The translations under genes were made by a program, and so were the position numbers. The notes beneath the pieces were generated by a model. It did no database searches and was not told where the DNA came from. It saw only the letters and a program-made list of their open reading frames with translations. Positions 46,641 to 59,900 of a DNA stretch of 64,000 nt are shown here, piece after piece (position 1 is the first letter of the stretch; every line of letters begins with the position of its first letter). The stretch comes from Trichoplax adhaerens (Eukaryota; Placozoa; Uniplacotomia; Trichoplacea; Trichoplacidae): contig NW_002060943.1 of assembly GCF_000150275.1 (NCBI RefSeq), positions 732,239 to 796,238 on the forward strand. Direction: 5' to 3'.

Positions 46641-47998
46641 GCTAATAAACAAGGATTAAAAGCCGGTCAAACTTATCACAGTTATGAAGTCTTTGCACTT
46701 TATTGCAATAGTCGTTACAACTCGCGATAGATCCGACATGTATCTTATAGCGTTCTTGCAGCATGGACAATTTAGTACAGTACCAGTAATAATCCGTAGT
46801 CGTGTTTTTGGTGCACGCACACAACTTGTTACATTCCTACCACAGAGGTTTATGTCATACTATATTTACTTGCGCCTTTTTAAGATTTCAGCTGGACTAC
46901 AGAAAGGGACACCAAAATGGCTATCGACAGCAATCAGTCCGCAAGTCTTATGTACTCTACTCTTTGTATAATATTTTACCATGCTGTACTATTTACTGCA
47001 CGGTGAGCCGCAAACTTGTCAAAACATCATTTTGCAAAGTTGCTGAAATTGGATTTGATCTAAATGAATTATTAACATTATTTCTGTACGTGCGAATGTC
47101 CCTGAAATAAGAATCTCCAGTATATAGGACACTTGATAGAATGTTCTACAGTATATATATATAACCTATAGACTATAGCATGGAATTTCGTAGTCCATGA
47201 TTGCATGTTTTGCCGCAAAAGTTGAGCTGTAGTAGCATGCTAACGCGAGCCTGTGACAAAGTGTCTTGTCAAAAATACAACCAAAACTATAGTTTCTTGC
47301 AAACTTGACTTTACAGTATTCCATAAGATTAGGTTGATGATACAACTAGCAAGGACGATCTAGCTGCAATCAGACTATCTCAAGACTATCTACGGACCTC
47401 CATCATCTTCATTTTCAGCTTGGTTTAGGCTGCACGGCCAAGACTGGTCGGGAATGTACAAGAGTAGCCCTCAGCACAGTCCGGTCCGATCCGTTCCGGT
47501 CCAGTCCTGGTCCTATTTCAATGATTACAATACGAAAAGTGCTTGAGTGTACAGTACATACTGTGGAAGTATGCACTGTGCAGATGACAGTAAGTCAATG
47601 ACGAGGCTGACTATTTTTCTAGTCATTCTACTCTACGCTATTACTGAAATCGTACACCGCACTGCTATTAGTATGAGCAGCTAATTTGCATGACGATAGT
47701 GTACTGCACACTGTACCGGGTACTGTAGTCACGAGACGCCAATAGAAATGTCTGCTGACATCATCCATGCTATACAAATACTGAGTCACAGCAGACGTGT
47801 ATACGTACTATAATAGTGAAAAGATGGACTAAATACTTCTGAGCATGCTCGGATGACGAAAGCGGAGAAAGGCCCAAGTGGCTCTTTGCTTAATAATAAA
47901 GTTCCTCTTCTTGGTCAACATGGAGTAGTTACTTTGCTAACTTGAATACATCATTTTACCCAGTCTCTCTGATCGTGATATCCAATAATTACATAGAA
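46641..47998. other. ASCC2 upstream region with a second GTAC-rich stretch
   Basis: Composition becomes less AT-rich towards the ASCC2 start. From about 47440 to 47850 there are repeated CCGGTCC-like words (47480-47515) and GTAC/TGTACA palindromes (for example 47551-47561, 47698-47725), the same flavour as the island upstream of eIF3F. A palindromic GAGCATGCTC lies near 47842-47851. Overlapping open frames at 46684-47110 are read in two frames of the same DNA and have no family signature, so I do not call them. The ASCC2 promoter is expected within the last few hundred bases. Confidence 0.5.
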
Positions 47999-50900
47999 AT
48001 GGCTGAGGCTGTAAGCCAAAGTGATTGGAAAAAGACACTACTATCCAAAAAGGTCAGTCATAAAATCATTTTCAATTCCAGCCAGATTGAGTCATGCCAT
48101 TGAAGGCGATATCCAACCACTGTAGTACTGTAGACACTCGAGATTGGATCGCATGGGATAATTGTTACTTGTTAGGATTACACCAAAGAGATTTTATAGT
48201 AGGCAAAAGTGCTCTACACCTAAATCGAATATAGTTAATCTAATCAATGGCCATGATGAAACGTAACCAACGATATAGTGTAATCGATTTTAGTATGTTA
48301 ACAGATACGGTATACGGGTATGCATTGATGAATGACAATGTGGCTGGGGTTGAAATCCATGCATAATGTTGATGATGCCTATGTTAAATACGTTTTTAGG
48401 TAGAAGCATCGGTTCAGCCTTTAAACTTACTTGAATATTCCTTACCTGGACCACTTCGATCGGTTACAAATTATTTATGCCAACGTACGGATCTTCATTC
48501 CCACATCGACATCGACGGTATAGAAAGTGAATGGATTGAAACCATGGAATTACTTGAGCAAGACTTACAACAACTCCTACATTTATCTCATCCACAATTT
48601 TGGACTCAGGTTACTGCATTAGACGTGTACAATAAGTGATAACAGTATTACTGTATCGTGTTTGATTCTATCAATCATTTTGTTTTATCGTGTATATTAT
48701 CTCGTCTATTCCTAACCTGATAGCTGCAATAGCTGAATTATTCATTGACATGCTCACTCCATGATAATAAACGATCGTATAATGAATTATCTTATTATTT
48801 TTAGGTCTTACATGATAGCTCTATTAGAAGATTTTTAGATTCTTATTTAAGTCGCGCTCCACGCTGTCTTGAAGAATGGAAGCGACTACCATCACAGATT
48901 CTTGATATTCATCGGCGGGTACATCGGCTCGTTTTCATAGTTTTACTCAGACTGTCTACTCATAAAGAATCCAAGGTAGTACCAGATTGCTGATTGTCAT
49001 TCAATAAATAGTCGTAATAACTGTACTCCACTTCGTACTGGATTGACTTTTAATTCAGTATACCAGTCACAATAACAATCATTATTATTGATAATTCATG
49101 TCTCCTTATTTTCTAACATTAAAAATTGCTTTAAACTCAACTCCTATTGTTGATATTTCAATCGTCAATTTAGAATCATTACTTTTCTCCACATGAATTC
49201 GGCCAAATCATATATGATTGTTATGTATTTGATATACCCAAAATCATGGATATATGTTTGCTTTACCAATCTGCTAACGAAGCCTTAATCAAAAAAATGG
49301 TTGACAATATATTTACCAGTCAACCAAAGTAAGTCTATTTTATGAACCTATCGACAATATACGGTACAGTATTAGTGTCATAGAAATGATTGGCTTGACT
49401 TATATTGATTCTAATATGTAAAATTTACCTTTCTCCTGTGGTAGATATATTAACGATTTAAAGATTTGTATTCCGACATTTACAAAGGTTGATACTATCT
49501 TCAAAATAATTCATCATTGATCGTAACGAATGAAATTTTTCTTTATTATTTAACTTATCAACACTACAATTGATGTACTTGATGTACAGGTGCTTGATGG
49601 CATCGTAGCCGCAATAGCAGATATAAACTCTCGCAACAATCGAATTCAATCACGGTAATCTATCATTAGTCAGCAGATGGTTATCGATAGTTATGTGAAA
49701 GCATATATTGGCATTTGTCATTAATCATCGATAACGTTTTAATGGACTATAAATTTTAAGTTTACACATAATCTTTTCACTTTTTACACTACTTTACGTA
49801 TATATAGCATTTGTAAAGTAAAGGTGTTGTTGTAAAATACCTATTGTAGGAGTATAGAAATGATTAGAACTGAAGTTGCAGACTTAGTTCTCCTCTTATC
49901 GGATACCATGGCAACACTATGCTCGTTTTTAGAAGTTTATCCTAAAGCAGCAAGTATTTTATCTGAAAACGACTTTATTCGCAGGTTTCTGACATAAAAA
50001 TCAGCGTTATTTTTACCTTTTACTAATAATTGATGTTGGACATGTTTGTTGTGTTACTACAATAGGTTGGCTGACATGTACGAAAGTATATTTCCAACAC
50101 TTTACCATCGTTTTGCAGAAACAAATCTAAATCAAATAAGGTCTGCATAGATAGTGCAAAATCATATTTAGCAATAATTGTAAACCTCTCTGCATACTAC
50201 AGCTAAGAGGCAATTTACTTGATTCTAATCGTGAAATATCTTGATTTCAGTCTGGTGTACAACCGATTACAATCATCACAAATTCAAACGATAACAATAT
50301 GTCGATACATTTTCACTACCTGTTATCTGGATCCAGTCGTAACTAGGTATCATTCGTTATTGACATCCTTTTAGGCGCATATCGATGAACACAGACATGT
50401 TAGTATATTAGTAAACAAATTATACAATTATTTTCAATGTACTGCAGTGTAAATGAAGACGAAAGACAAAAGACTGTAAACAAATTTTTACAGATTATTG
50501 CTGATGTCTTGGCAAATAAAAGGTGTAGTATGACAGTGTTTGAAATAGCGATGTGTCACGTAAAGCAAAGTAAATAGTAATGGTGTGTTTAATCTTAGAT
50601 TTATAGCGAGCTATCATGGATTATTTAGCATTAAAGATGATCTTCAACGTCTTCACTCTTCCGGCAATATGTATCCTTACTTTTATAAATCTATAACCAA
50701 TTTATTAACTATTTTCCTGCTAATAGATGTACAAGCACTTTATTTTAATTTCTTTAACTAGCATGTAAATTAAATTTAGAGATCAATCAAATGTAGATTA
50801 CTTTTCTGAAGCAATTGCTCAAGTATGTCAGGAAGTATCATTTTTATGCGATAGCAATAAGCCTGCAGAAACCGAAGAAGTTGCCACTGGTTACGTGGAT

Positions 50901-52787
50901 AACCAAATTGAGGACTCAGTTGCTTCGGTAATTTTGGAAGGCTTTTTAACGTAAATGCTAAGACGTTGATCACATTTTTCTGCCTGAAGTACATCCTTAA
51001 GTTTTGATGATTAATGCAATGTAGGTAACCGATTCACAAATCAATGTAGAAACTGCTATTCTAAGAGTGCGTGATATTCTCCCACACTTAGGTGAAGGCT
51101 TCGTTATGGTAAGCATATACAAGTATCCTTGTATTCTTCGATTTTCTTTTTTCAAAACTAATCTACGACTGTTGTATTTCTTAAATTAATATTCGGTAAT
51201 TTGGCTCATTCTTATAAATTGTTGATCAATTTAGGCATCTTTAGATGAGTACAATGGCGATGTCGATAAAGTTATTGATGCCATACTAGAAGATCAATTA
51301 TCAGCCTCGTTAAAACGACTTGATCTGAATTTATCTAGGCTCGTTGAAAAACGTTTTGAAAGTTTTCTGGATTACATTATGGACTAACCAACTTTTGACA
51401 TGTGTAATTATAATCTGTATCATTATAGAGAGGATTACGTTAATAGCAACTCTAAACCACAACTAAGCGAACGTGCTTCTGTATACGATTACGATGAATT
51501 TGACGTGTTCCATAGGGATGATGTTGATATTTCTCGAATTCATCGAGGAAAAAAGTAATTTTTCGACTATTGCACGAAGTCATTTATTAATGTGTCCGCA
51601 TAAAATCATGATATTTATTTCAATTTACCTCGCTAGAAATTCTTATAAGAGCGTAGATGATTTTCTGAATGATACTTCTGTTGTCGAAATTATGCGAAGA
51701 ACGGGCGTATTCGAAAGATTCGATGAATACGATGTAGCGTATCTGTCAAACTCTTATAGTGTTACTTTGGCTGCAATTTAGATATTAGTATAGACTATTA
51801 TAATCGAGTAAAACTTTTCCTCCTTACATACTGACTTATAGGACGAGTATGATGACACGTACGATGACGCTGAAGTCGCCGTTACGGCCGACGCTGTCAG
51901 ACATGACGATGACCTAATACAACGCAGGTTTGTTATAATGAATAAACGTTGCCGAATAAAGATTTTAAATACTCCCTTAAAGGAGTTTTTACTAGTCAGT
52001 ATTGATGATTTCTACGGTTCCTTTTAAAAATAGACCTTTCGTTACACCGAGGGTGTTGCAGAATACGAGAGATGCGGAAGACGATGAATCTGACAACCAA
52101 GAATCTGATACAATCCATACGACTGCCACTAGTAATGCGAAAACCCAGGCTAAACCAAACAAGGTATAATTTATCTGATAAATAATCCACATATTGTACT
52201 GTCACCTGTATAACTGAAAAACTTTGCACCTTACTGTAAGGAATTAAAATCGTGAAAAGCATTCATCTCTTCCAGCGATAGTAATAGAGTGCTGTTTTAC
52301 TATTTTATAGGCCACCGACGGCAATATAGCCAATGGCAGTGCCCATAATAATAAGCGTAGTGGTGCGCGGCAACAATCTAATCGTAGTGGTAACGATCAA
52401 CGGAATAACACTAATGGCAATAATAATGGTAAGAACTGACTTACCAGTAATATATACTGTATAATTAGCTCATTGCTACCCTTCATAAAATAATATTTTA
52501 AGGTGCTCCTTCTGCTACTACTAGCTAGAATTGTTAATTCGTTGTAATCCATCTATAGTTATGTTACTAGCCTGCCATATTTAAGTCAAAGTCGTACGCG
52601 TTTACAAAGACCGTCTCTCATGATAATTGCCTAAATGTTCAGGTCTAAAAATTTTTTTATAATTGTTTATCTAGAGGTGAGAGATAGACGTAATAAGGAA
52701 AGACATAAATCATCTAGAGCAAATCACAACAGGAAATTTCTTTCTGATCGAAAGCATGCGAAAGGATTCGGAGGCTTTCCGACATAA
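47999..52787 (+). CDS. ASCC2: Activating signal cointegrator 1 complex subunit 2
   Basis: Ubiquitin-binding subunit of the ASCC complex, which in animals supports AlkB-type alkylation repair (with ASCC3 helicase) and ribosome-quality control. Exons: 47999-48052, 48400-48609, 48805-48975, 49174-49328, 49445-49487, 49590-49654, 49850-49984, 50066-50140, 50251-50346, 50448-50522, 50599-50670, 50780-50927, 51025-51108, 51235-about 51342, about 51433-51554, 51637-about 51733, 51842-51927, 52034-52163, 52311-52428, 52675-52787; about 718 aa (human 757). Signature blocks: ILDIHRRVHRLVF then LRLSTHKESK, PHEFGQIIYDC, a CUE domain near residues 435-485 (ILPHLGEGFVM ... VDKVIDAILED), DEFDVFHRDDVDISRIHRGK, DEYDDTYDD, RPFVTPRVL and the basic tail RANHNRKFLSDRKHAKG. 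The low-complexity Gly/Asn segment in exon 52311-52428 replaces the acidic human stretch. Uncertain: the 51342/51433 and 51733/51842 junctions, and an optional 24-nt exon at 50375-50398. Confidence 0.93.
50375..50398 (+). other. Candidate 24-nt cassette exon of ASCC2
   Basis: Inside the ASCC2 intron 50347-50447 there is a pyrimidine-rich acceptor (CATCCTTTTAG) followed, 24 nt later, by a donor-like GTTAGT. Read in the phase carried by the upstream exon it adds eight codons without a stop and keeps the frame (phase 2 in, phase 2 out). Skipping it also keeps the frame and gives a better length match to human ASCC2, so it may be alternatively spliced or spurious. Confidence 0.35.
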
Positions 52788-53999
52788 ATTGTGTCATTTT
52801 AACTCTATTACGTTAACTTTAAATATAAATACAAGTTAAAAATCTGTTTGCTAGACGAAGAAGTCGGAATTGGAGTATTAAAGTAACTGTTATATTTTCA
52901 TTGCTAATTCATGCGGATAGCAGACTATGTGCTAGATTATCTTCAGATACTGATATAAATTGCATAATTGTAAAATGTGAAGGTATCTATCGATCATCAA
53001 TATAAAGGATAATACTTTGTGATAATTTAAAGATAAGTCATATCGAACGAAAGTAACATTATTATTCTATTTGATTGTTCAATTATGCTATTAAAGCATG
53101 CTCATCTGATTTGCTTCGTATGCTGTATTTTCTTGACGAATATGTCAATGTCATTTAATTTCCCTTTCGGTCATAGGTATTACGTAATATTATATAATTA
53201 GTAAGATCCAGGCAATATTAAAGTCAGCAGTGTCGATCCTATGTAGTAGTATTTCTATGTATGTTGCTCTGCATATCTCCTCATCAGAATGCAATAAGTA
53301 GGGTGATAAAGTACTCGATCAATTTTAGCGATGTTTATTTCCAATCTGTAAGAGTGACAGCAGTCAGTTCTTATAGTCACGATCTGGATATTTCAAAAGA
53401 TTGTCTAAGGCAATATTAATAATTAATTACAACTAATTAAGGATTGTTTATATAGGATAGACGAACAGGACCATAGCATAATAACTAATGAGTACTTTAC
53501 AATAATAAGTAAGTTATACATTGATTGATGAATTTGAAAGTAGTTGAATAATGTTGCAATACGTCACATGTTACTAGATTTTCAAAAATTTATACAATAA
53601 GACGAATAATATTGCTGTACAAATACCATGCATTGTTCCAAAATTACAATACAAATTATAGTCTACTTAATAGTTGGAGATATCCAATCCTGCAAGCTGG
53701 AATCCTTTATTGATTCATATATCCATCTAATACTTAAATTAATAGACATTAAATTTGAATTGAAAATTTTTAATTCATCCAATTTGAGCTATACCAAAAT
53801 AAAATATCGTATGATAAATTACAGTACTACAGAAATCCAAAATAGAGCGACAAGAAGAAGCAAGTAGTAAATTGCAGATAAAAGTTAGGCCAAACAGACT
53901 TTCCCCGCAAGACCTGGAAGTCATTATTATACTTAAAGATATTGGTCTTGATCACAATTCTTTAATTTACTTCTTTCAAGAACAGTAAACTAGAGAGAA
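52788..53999. other. Intergenic DNA between ASCC2 and the GPCR gene
   Basis: AT-rich 1.2 kb holding the ASCC2 3' UTR and the promoter/5' UTR of the receptor gene. The 79-codon open frame at 53628-53867 has no family signature and does not join the receptor's first exon, so I treat it as chance. Confidence 0.5.
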
Positions 54000-56900
54000 A
54001 TGTGGACTTATATTTCACTTATGTTATGGATGATTGAAATATCCTACTGTAAAGGCCAACAGTTGCATAATTATCCAGCAATTAATGTCACTCAGAATCA
54101 ATCAGTTTTAACCTTAGCTGCTTCATTTAGTGTCGATGGAGGATGGTATGGTGGTAGTACCGTTAGCGGAGCAATGCTAGCCTTAGATCACATTAATAAC
54201 CAGTCAAATATATTATCGAATTATACTTTGGCCATGAATTGGGGTAATACTAAGGTAAGCATTATTTTAAATTTATTGAAAATTTTATAGGATCTTTTCA
54301 CAATCGACGGCCATCGATAATGGATGATTCAGGCCATAAAAATTACCGCAGTCGTGTTTATTTAATTTATTCTCGATTGACCACTATTACATTTGATCGT
54401 AGTCATGAATATCATAAGAACCTCTATGTAATAGCAATAGAAATTTAAATAATCTGTTAACAAATTTACACTTGTATGAACAGTCAGTCTTCAAAATGAA
54501 AATTTTTAAGTCGTTACATAAGAATATCAATTTCATTATCAATCTTCATCTCTAATTCTATTTTCTTATATAAATTTCTATCCTCTATTTAACACCGGTA
54601 TTTTATCTGGCTTATCTACCAACTTAGGTATTCGAATATTTTTTTCAATAGTCTCCCTTAAACTTCCATTCCTTAGTCGATGGAAGCTCCCTGCTTTCTT
54701 AGAAAGATATTTTTACGGTGCCGTCACCATATTTACCTGCTACACTTGTCACTATTGTAAGAAAAATTAATCTAATTTATCGATGGGCAGGGATTCTATG
54801 TATACTTTCTATCACCCGTTTTGAATCTTACCACGTATTTAATGTTAATTGAGAAATAATTTTATGATGGATAATGAGGTAAATCTCTCTTAAGTATTAG
54901 TCGGACTTGCGATATTGCTATGGTAAAACAGAAAGAACCTTTTATTTCTGATCAATTTCTTTACAAATGCATTACTATTCCTCCTTACTCCTTTGTGTTG
55001 CATGGTGACTATCACCGACTAATGCTGATCTTATTCTCGTTAGATAGCATAGTTTGATGTTCGCTGATAATACCGTTATCTATATTATTTTGCAGACTTT
55101 TATAGATTACTGCATTATCTATGTACTGAGTATGATATTTTAGGAAAATCTTCGACATCATTCCAAATTTTTTACCACTAAAGTGTATTTCTATTGATAA
55201 AATCCAATTATCGATAGTTTAGCTATAATATGCTAATTTATGCCATGGCGATATGACTTCATACAATTTGAAAGTCTTTATGGCTTTCGTAATTGTTCTT
55301 TTTCTATATCTATAATATAGCATAACGCAACTTTAACAACATTATCAAATTATCTATTTCATTCAATATTCTAAAACAGCCGGGATTGATTTTGCGTTAT
55401 GATAAGTATACAATATTGACTTAATGATCTATTATTCCAATTCTAAGCAAAGATAAAGTACTTACAGGAAATTATTCGTGAATGTCATTATTCAATATTT
55501 AGACATTATATCAACTTCTATATAACTTTTAACGAAGTGACAAAGCACTCTCTTTTGTTTGACTGTTTTACGAAATCAACGAATAGCAGCCTATTTTTTT
55601 AGCATTTTACAATATGATAATGAAATCAGACTCGCTGATCTGAGTAGCTGGGGATGTTTGGATGTTTTGGTATCATTTTTCTTTTATTATGCCTGTAAGA
55701 TAATTTATATCACCCTAAACGAATAAGTATATCATTTTATTGCCAACGTGAAGTTTGCCGTCAGTTATCTCAAGAAATTAATACAAGTACTGTACGATCA
55801 AATTTATCCCTTTTACCTAAATCCAATTAAACTTCCTAGATAGTCTTACAATATTTATTACCTTCCACACAAAAATATTAGATGATATTTTCAATGACCG
55901 TTATTTCATCGATGTAATGCTACCAGTAAATAACTTGTGTCATACTTGCGAATTCCTAGATGCTACATTAGCAAATAGTATTCTTTAAAATTACTATTAA
56001 TGCATATTTCTTACACTACTTACCTTTCTAGAAATCAATTAAATAGTCCTTTCGAGTCAAAGCGCAGTTTTCTTTGGTATCTAAACATTGACAGAGTTCT
56101 TAATATCAGATTTAAATATTATACAAATCAGCATTGATGTACTTTAGTCTATTCCTAAGTATTTTCCATGCAGTCTGACATTTCCACAATAAATTTTTTT
56201 CAATAGTAGATGCTAAATGATCAGAATATCTGGCTCCTGTAATAATATTAATATTGCAGTGCAATGTACCCATTCTACTAAATACAAAAACCAAAGCTTA
56301 AGTTGGTAACCAACAGTAACTATGACAAGGCTGCTTGATCTTTATTGCACCCTAGACTGCTACTACGCATATTTTAAGGGTGGTAACTTGAATAACAAAT
56401 ACATAGAATATTCACAACTGCAGTATAAACGTATTCTAATGAAATAATATGATTGTCGAAGTCTCTTTTTAAAAGTTTATACTAAATGCCAATGGCACTA
56501 TTGCTAGGCAAATCACTTTCGACAGACACCAGTAGATACTCATCGAGCTGCAGAATATGGAAGAATGTCAGATAGCATCAGATCCATTCGTACGTTATTA
56601 AATGATTGCCGTAATCTATAATTTTACGAGTAGAACAATGAAATCGATGATCAATAGATAAACATCAGGAGTATCTAATAAATACCTTTAATTTTGAACT
56701 ATTATCGTTAACCCATTTGTAATTACTTTTATTTGTCTCGTTATATTATTTTAAAACATTTCAATAGTTGAATTTTTTATCAACTAGTCAATTAGCTTGA
56801 ATTATCTGCGAATAGCTATTTTCAAAGTGAAGGGCCCATCTTTAACGTATATAAGCAGATCGATCATCCATATTTTATGATAAAATATAATGAGTAATTA

Positions 56901-59900
56901 TAATAAGACGATTGCGAAATATAGCAAACTCAAAATTAGATACTAGATTGTGTTTACAGCATATCTGTAAAATTGATGCTTAATGCTCTGAAACAGTTTA
57001 ATTAGAGACTTTAACTAGCTATAACTTGCCACCTTAGAATCAATCTAACTCCAGACTTTTATCAAGTGAAAATTTCGTCAATGATACATACGAGCAAGTT
57101 TATCACATTTATCCCTCCATTAACTATAGTAAATAATGTTTAGAAAATGTAGTGCATACAGGAAAAAATTAGTCTTTCGAGTAAATAAAAAATTGCAAAA
57201 ATCAATAATTATCACCGATAAATGTACCCATCACTTTCTCATCTTTAGTGCATGGTCGAAATTGCCAACCAATCTACGTGGTTAACGATATTATTTCCCC
57301 TAAATTATTTTATATAATTAGATTGGTTAATTAGTCTTGAATTGATATTCACCAAGGTTATAGTATCGAATTTTAAGCATTTTTTATAGATAGTAAGTGA
57401 ATAATCATATAAGTAATTACAATTGTTCAAAATGGCATAACGTTAATTTATTTATATTTGCCTCGATCTTGTGATCTTTCTACCCTATTTCAGTAGCTTC
57501 CAAATATTTCTAATAATTACGCTTTATGAACTCATCAAATCAATCTATTTGACTCACTTTAGTGTGATTCCGGAGTGGGGTTAAAAGTTTTATTTGATCA
57601 GCTGCATCAAAAGCCTAAAAAAATTATGGTGTTAGGTGCAGCTTGCTCTGTGGTTACCCAACCTATGGCTAAAACATCTCAATACTTCGATCTTTTGCAG
57701 GTAAGCAAATACTAAGAAGTTGATAAGCTATGTAAACTAAAAATCCTTCAAAATTTTATTTCTCAATATTTGTGAAAACTATAAATAGCGATAGAAAATG
57801 ATGTAGATTTATAGTATCTATTATAGAATTCTTTTATCAATTTTAGATTGATCAATTAATGAATTCCGGTCTACTAGCAATGATTTAGTAAAATTCGCTT
57901 ACAGTAGCTCATATTTTGCTTCTATCAGGGCAAATTTAAAACTCTAACATTAGTAAATGTATTAATCTTGAATAAAAAGCCGTGTATTTAAAAGGTCGGA
58001 ACTAGATTCTAAATTGTGTATTATTTACAATTTCACATTTCGTGGTTGAATTACTATAATCATTTGACGTATTCAAACATATTACTAGCAAAATATACCT
58101 ACAGCTCTGATAATAGTTAGCTTTATACTTTGATGAACGTAAATTATAAATACACAGGTAAATTATCAGCTCATACAAAAAACTGAACAAATTCATCAGT
58201 AGTCGTTTTGCATCAGCTGAACATTCCAAAATCAACAGTAGAATGTTACGCTTATTTCATAATCATATCTAATTTTCTAATTAAAAACCTTCTAGCTTTA
58301 TGAAATTGATAATTCCAAAATTGATCTTAGCTCAATTTAGAATCAATTTCATTTGCAAACATGTGTCAAAAATTGCAAGAAATGAACATCATTAGAAACA
58401 TAAATCTTAATAATTTACAGTACTCTCCTGTCCTTAAAGTAATTATCATCTGATGTAATACGAAATCTCATTTTAGTTATCATATGCCTCTGCCTCACCC
58501 GCTTTAAGTATTCGTTCGGTATATCGCAATTTCTTTCGAATATATCCTTCTGAAACTGCAATCAATCCAGCTAGAATAGGGCTATTGAAGCGCTTTGGTT
58601 GGAAGAAAATAGTCTTACTATATCAAACTGTAGAACTCTTTTCTGCCGTACGTATAAGTATAATTTGTCGCTATTTTTTATCGATACTTCGTAATGTAAA
58701 CAGCATAAATGAATAATTTCTAGACTGCCACATCTTTGATTCAAGTAGCTGAAGAAAATGAAATCCAGGTTACAGCTACGCTGGGTTTTAGTTCCGATGA
58801 TGATCCCTATCAGGCTCTTATTTCAATACAGGTTATAATGCTATAACTACAGTTTTGATAATATTAAAATTACGATAGACAGACTATACTCCTTTACTAC
58901 GATTATTAAATAATTGAAATCTTAAGACTAAAATGGAAAGCAACATATCCATTATGAATCTTCGACCCTAATAATAGCCAACCATACTTTCGTCGAGTCA
59001 GCAATAAACGAGCATTTAAGCCGTTTTAAAGTATTACTATTACGAATTTTATGTGCCTTATCAAGAGTAATTGATGAAATAACTACAGAACCAAAGGACA
59101 ATTAATTAATAAGAAATTACTTAAGATATTATTGCTACATTTAAGTACCCTACTAAAATTATAAGCAGCAAAATAAATAGTAGAAATATGTAGACTATGC
59201 GGTTATTAAGGATACAGTGATGAAATGTAAATTATATGATGCAATAAATACAGATAAATACATAAACGCTGATAAGTTTAGCTAGTATTTGGTTAGAACT
59301 GGAGCTGCTACTTGAGATAATGTAAATGATTATATTTATTAAGATCATGTAATTTATAACTATAAGTCCACTTAGATATTCAAAAAATAAGGCAAGAATC
59401 ATCTATCTGTAGTCTATCATTAAAAATACCAAAAATTGAAATACGCGGTAGAAATAAAGACGTCATTTCGCAGGCTAGATATTCACTAGCAATTAAAATT
59501 TTGTAATAATAGGACTACAAACATAATGTCATCATGTAAGTTTCTAGGCAAATAAACAGGCAAATAGTTGCATAATGCTCTTCGACTTTTATATCTACAG
59601 AAATCAGAAACACGTATTATCGTGGGAGGATTCTACAGCTCCCAAGGTCGTAAAGTATTTTGTCGAGTAAGTAGGTATTAATTAATAACGTTCATAAATC
59701 AATTCATTTTAGAAGAGGAAATGATAAAATTAATTTTATACTTCGTTAAGTATCTTACCCTGGTTGTTCTATTCGTGTAGGCATACCATCTAGGACTTAC
59801 AGGATCTGCATATGTTTGGATTATTACCGGTTGGCTTGAAGAAAACTGGTGGCTGGATCCGCTTGGGGAAGGAGTTACAGTCGGCAATCACCATTGCAAT

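Noticed and set aside
46684-47110. Two overlapping plus-strand frames of 95 and 102 codons
   Set aside because: Both read the same DNA in different frames, with no recognisable domain and no splice-linked continuation.
51992-52262. Minus-strand frames opposite ASCC2
   Set aside because: Antisense shadow of the ASCC2 exon at 52034-52163.
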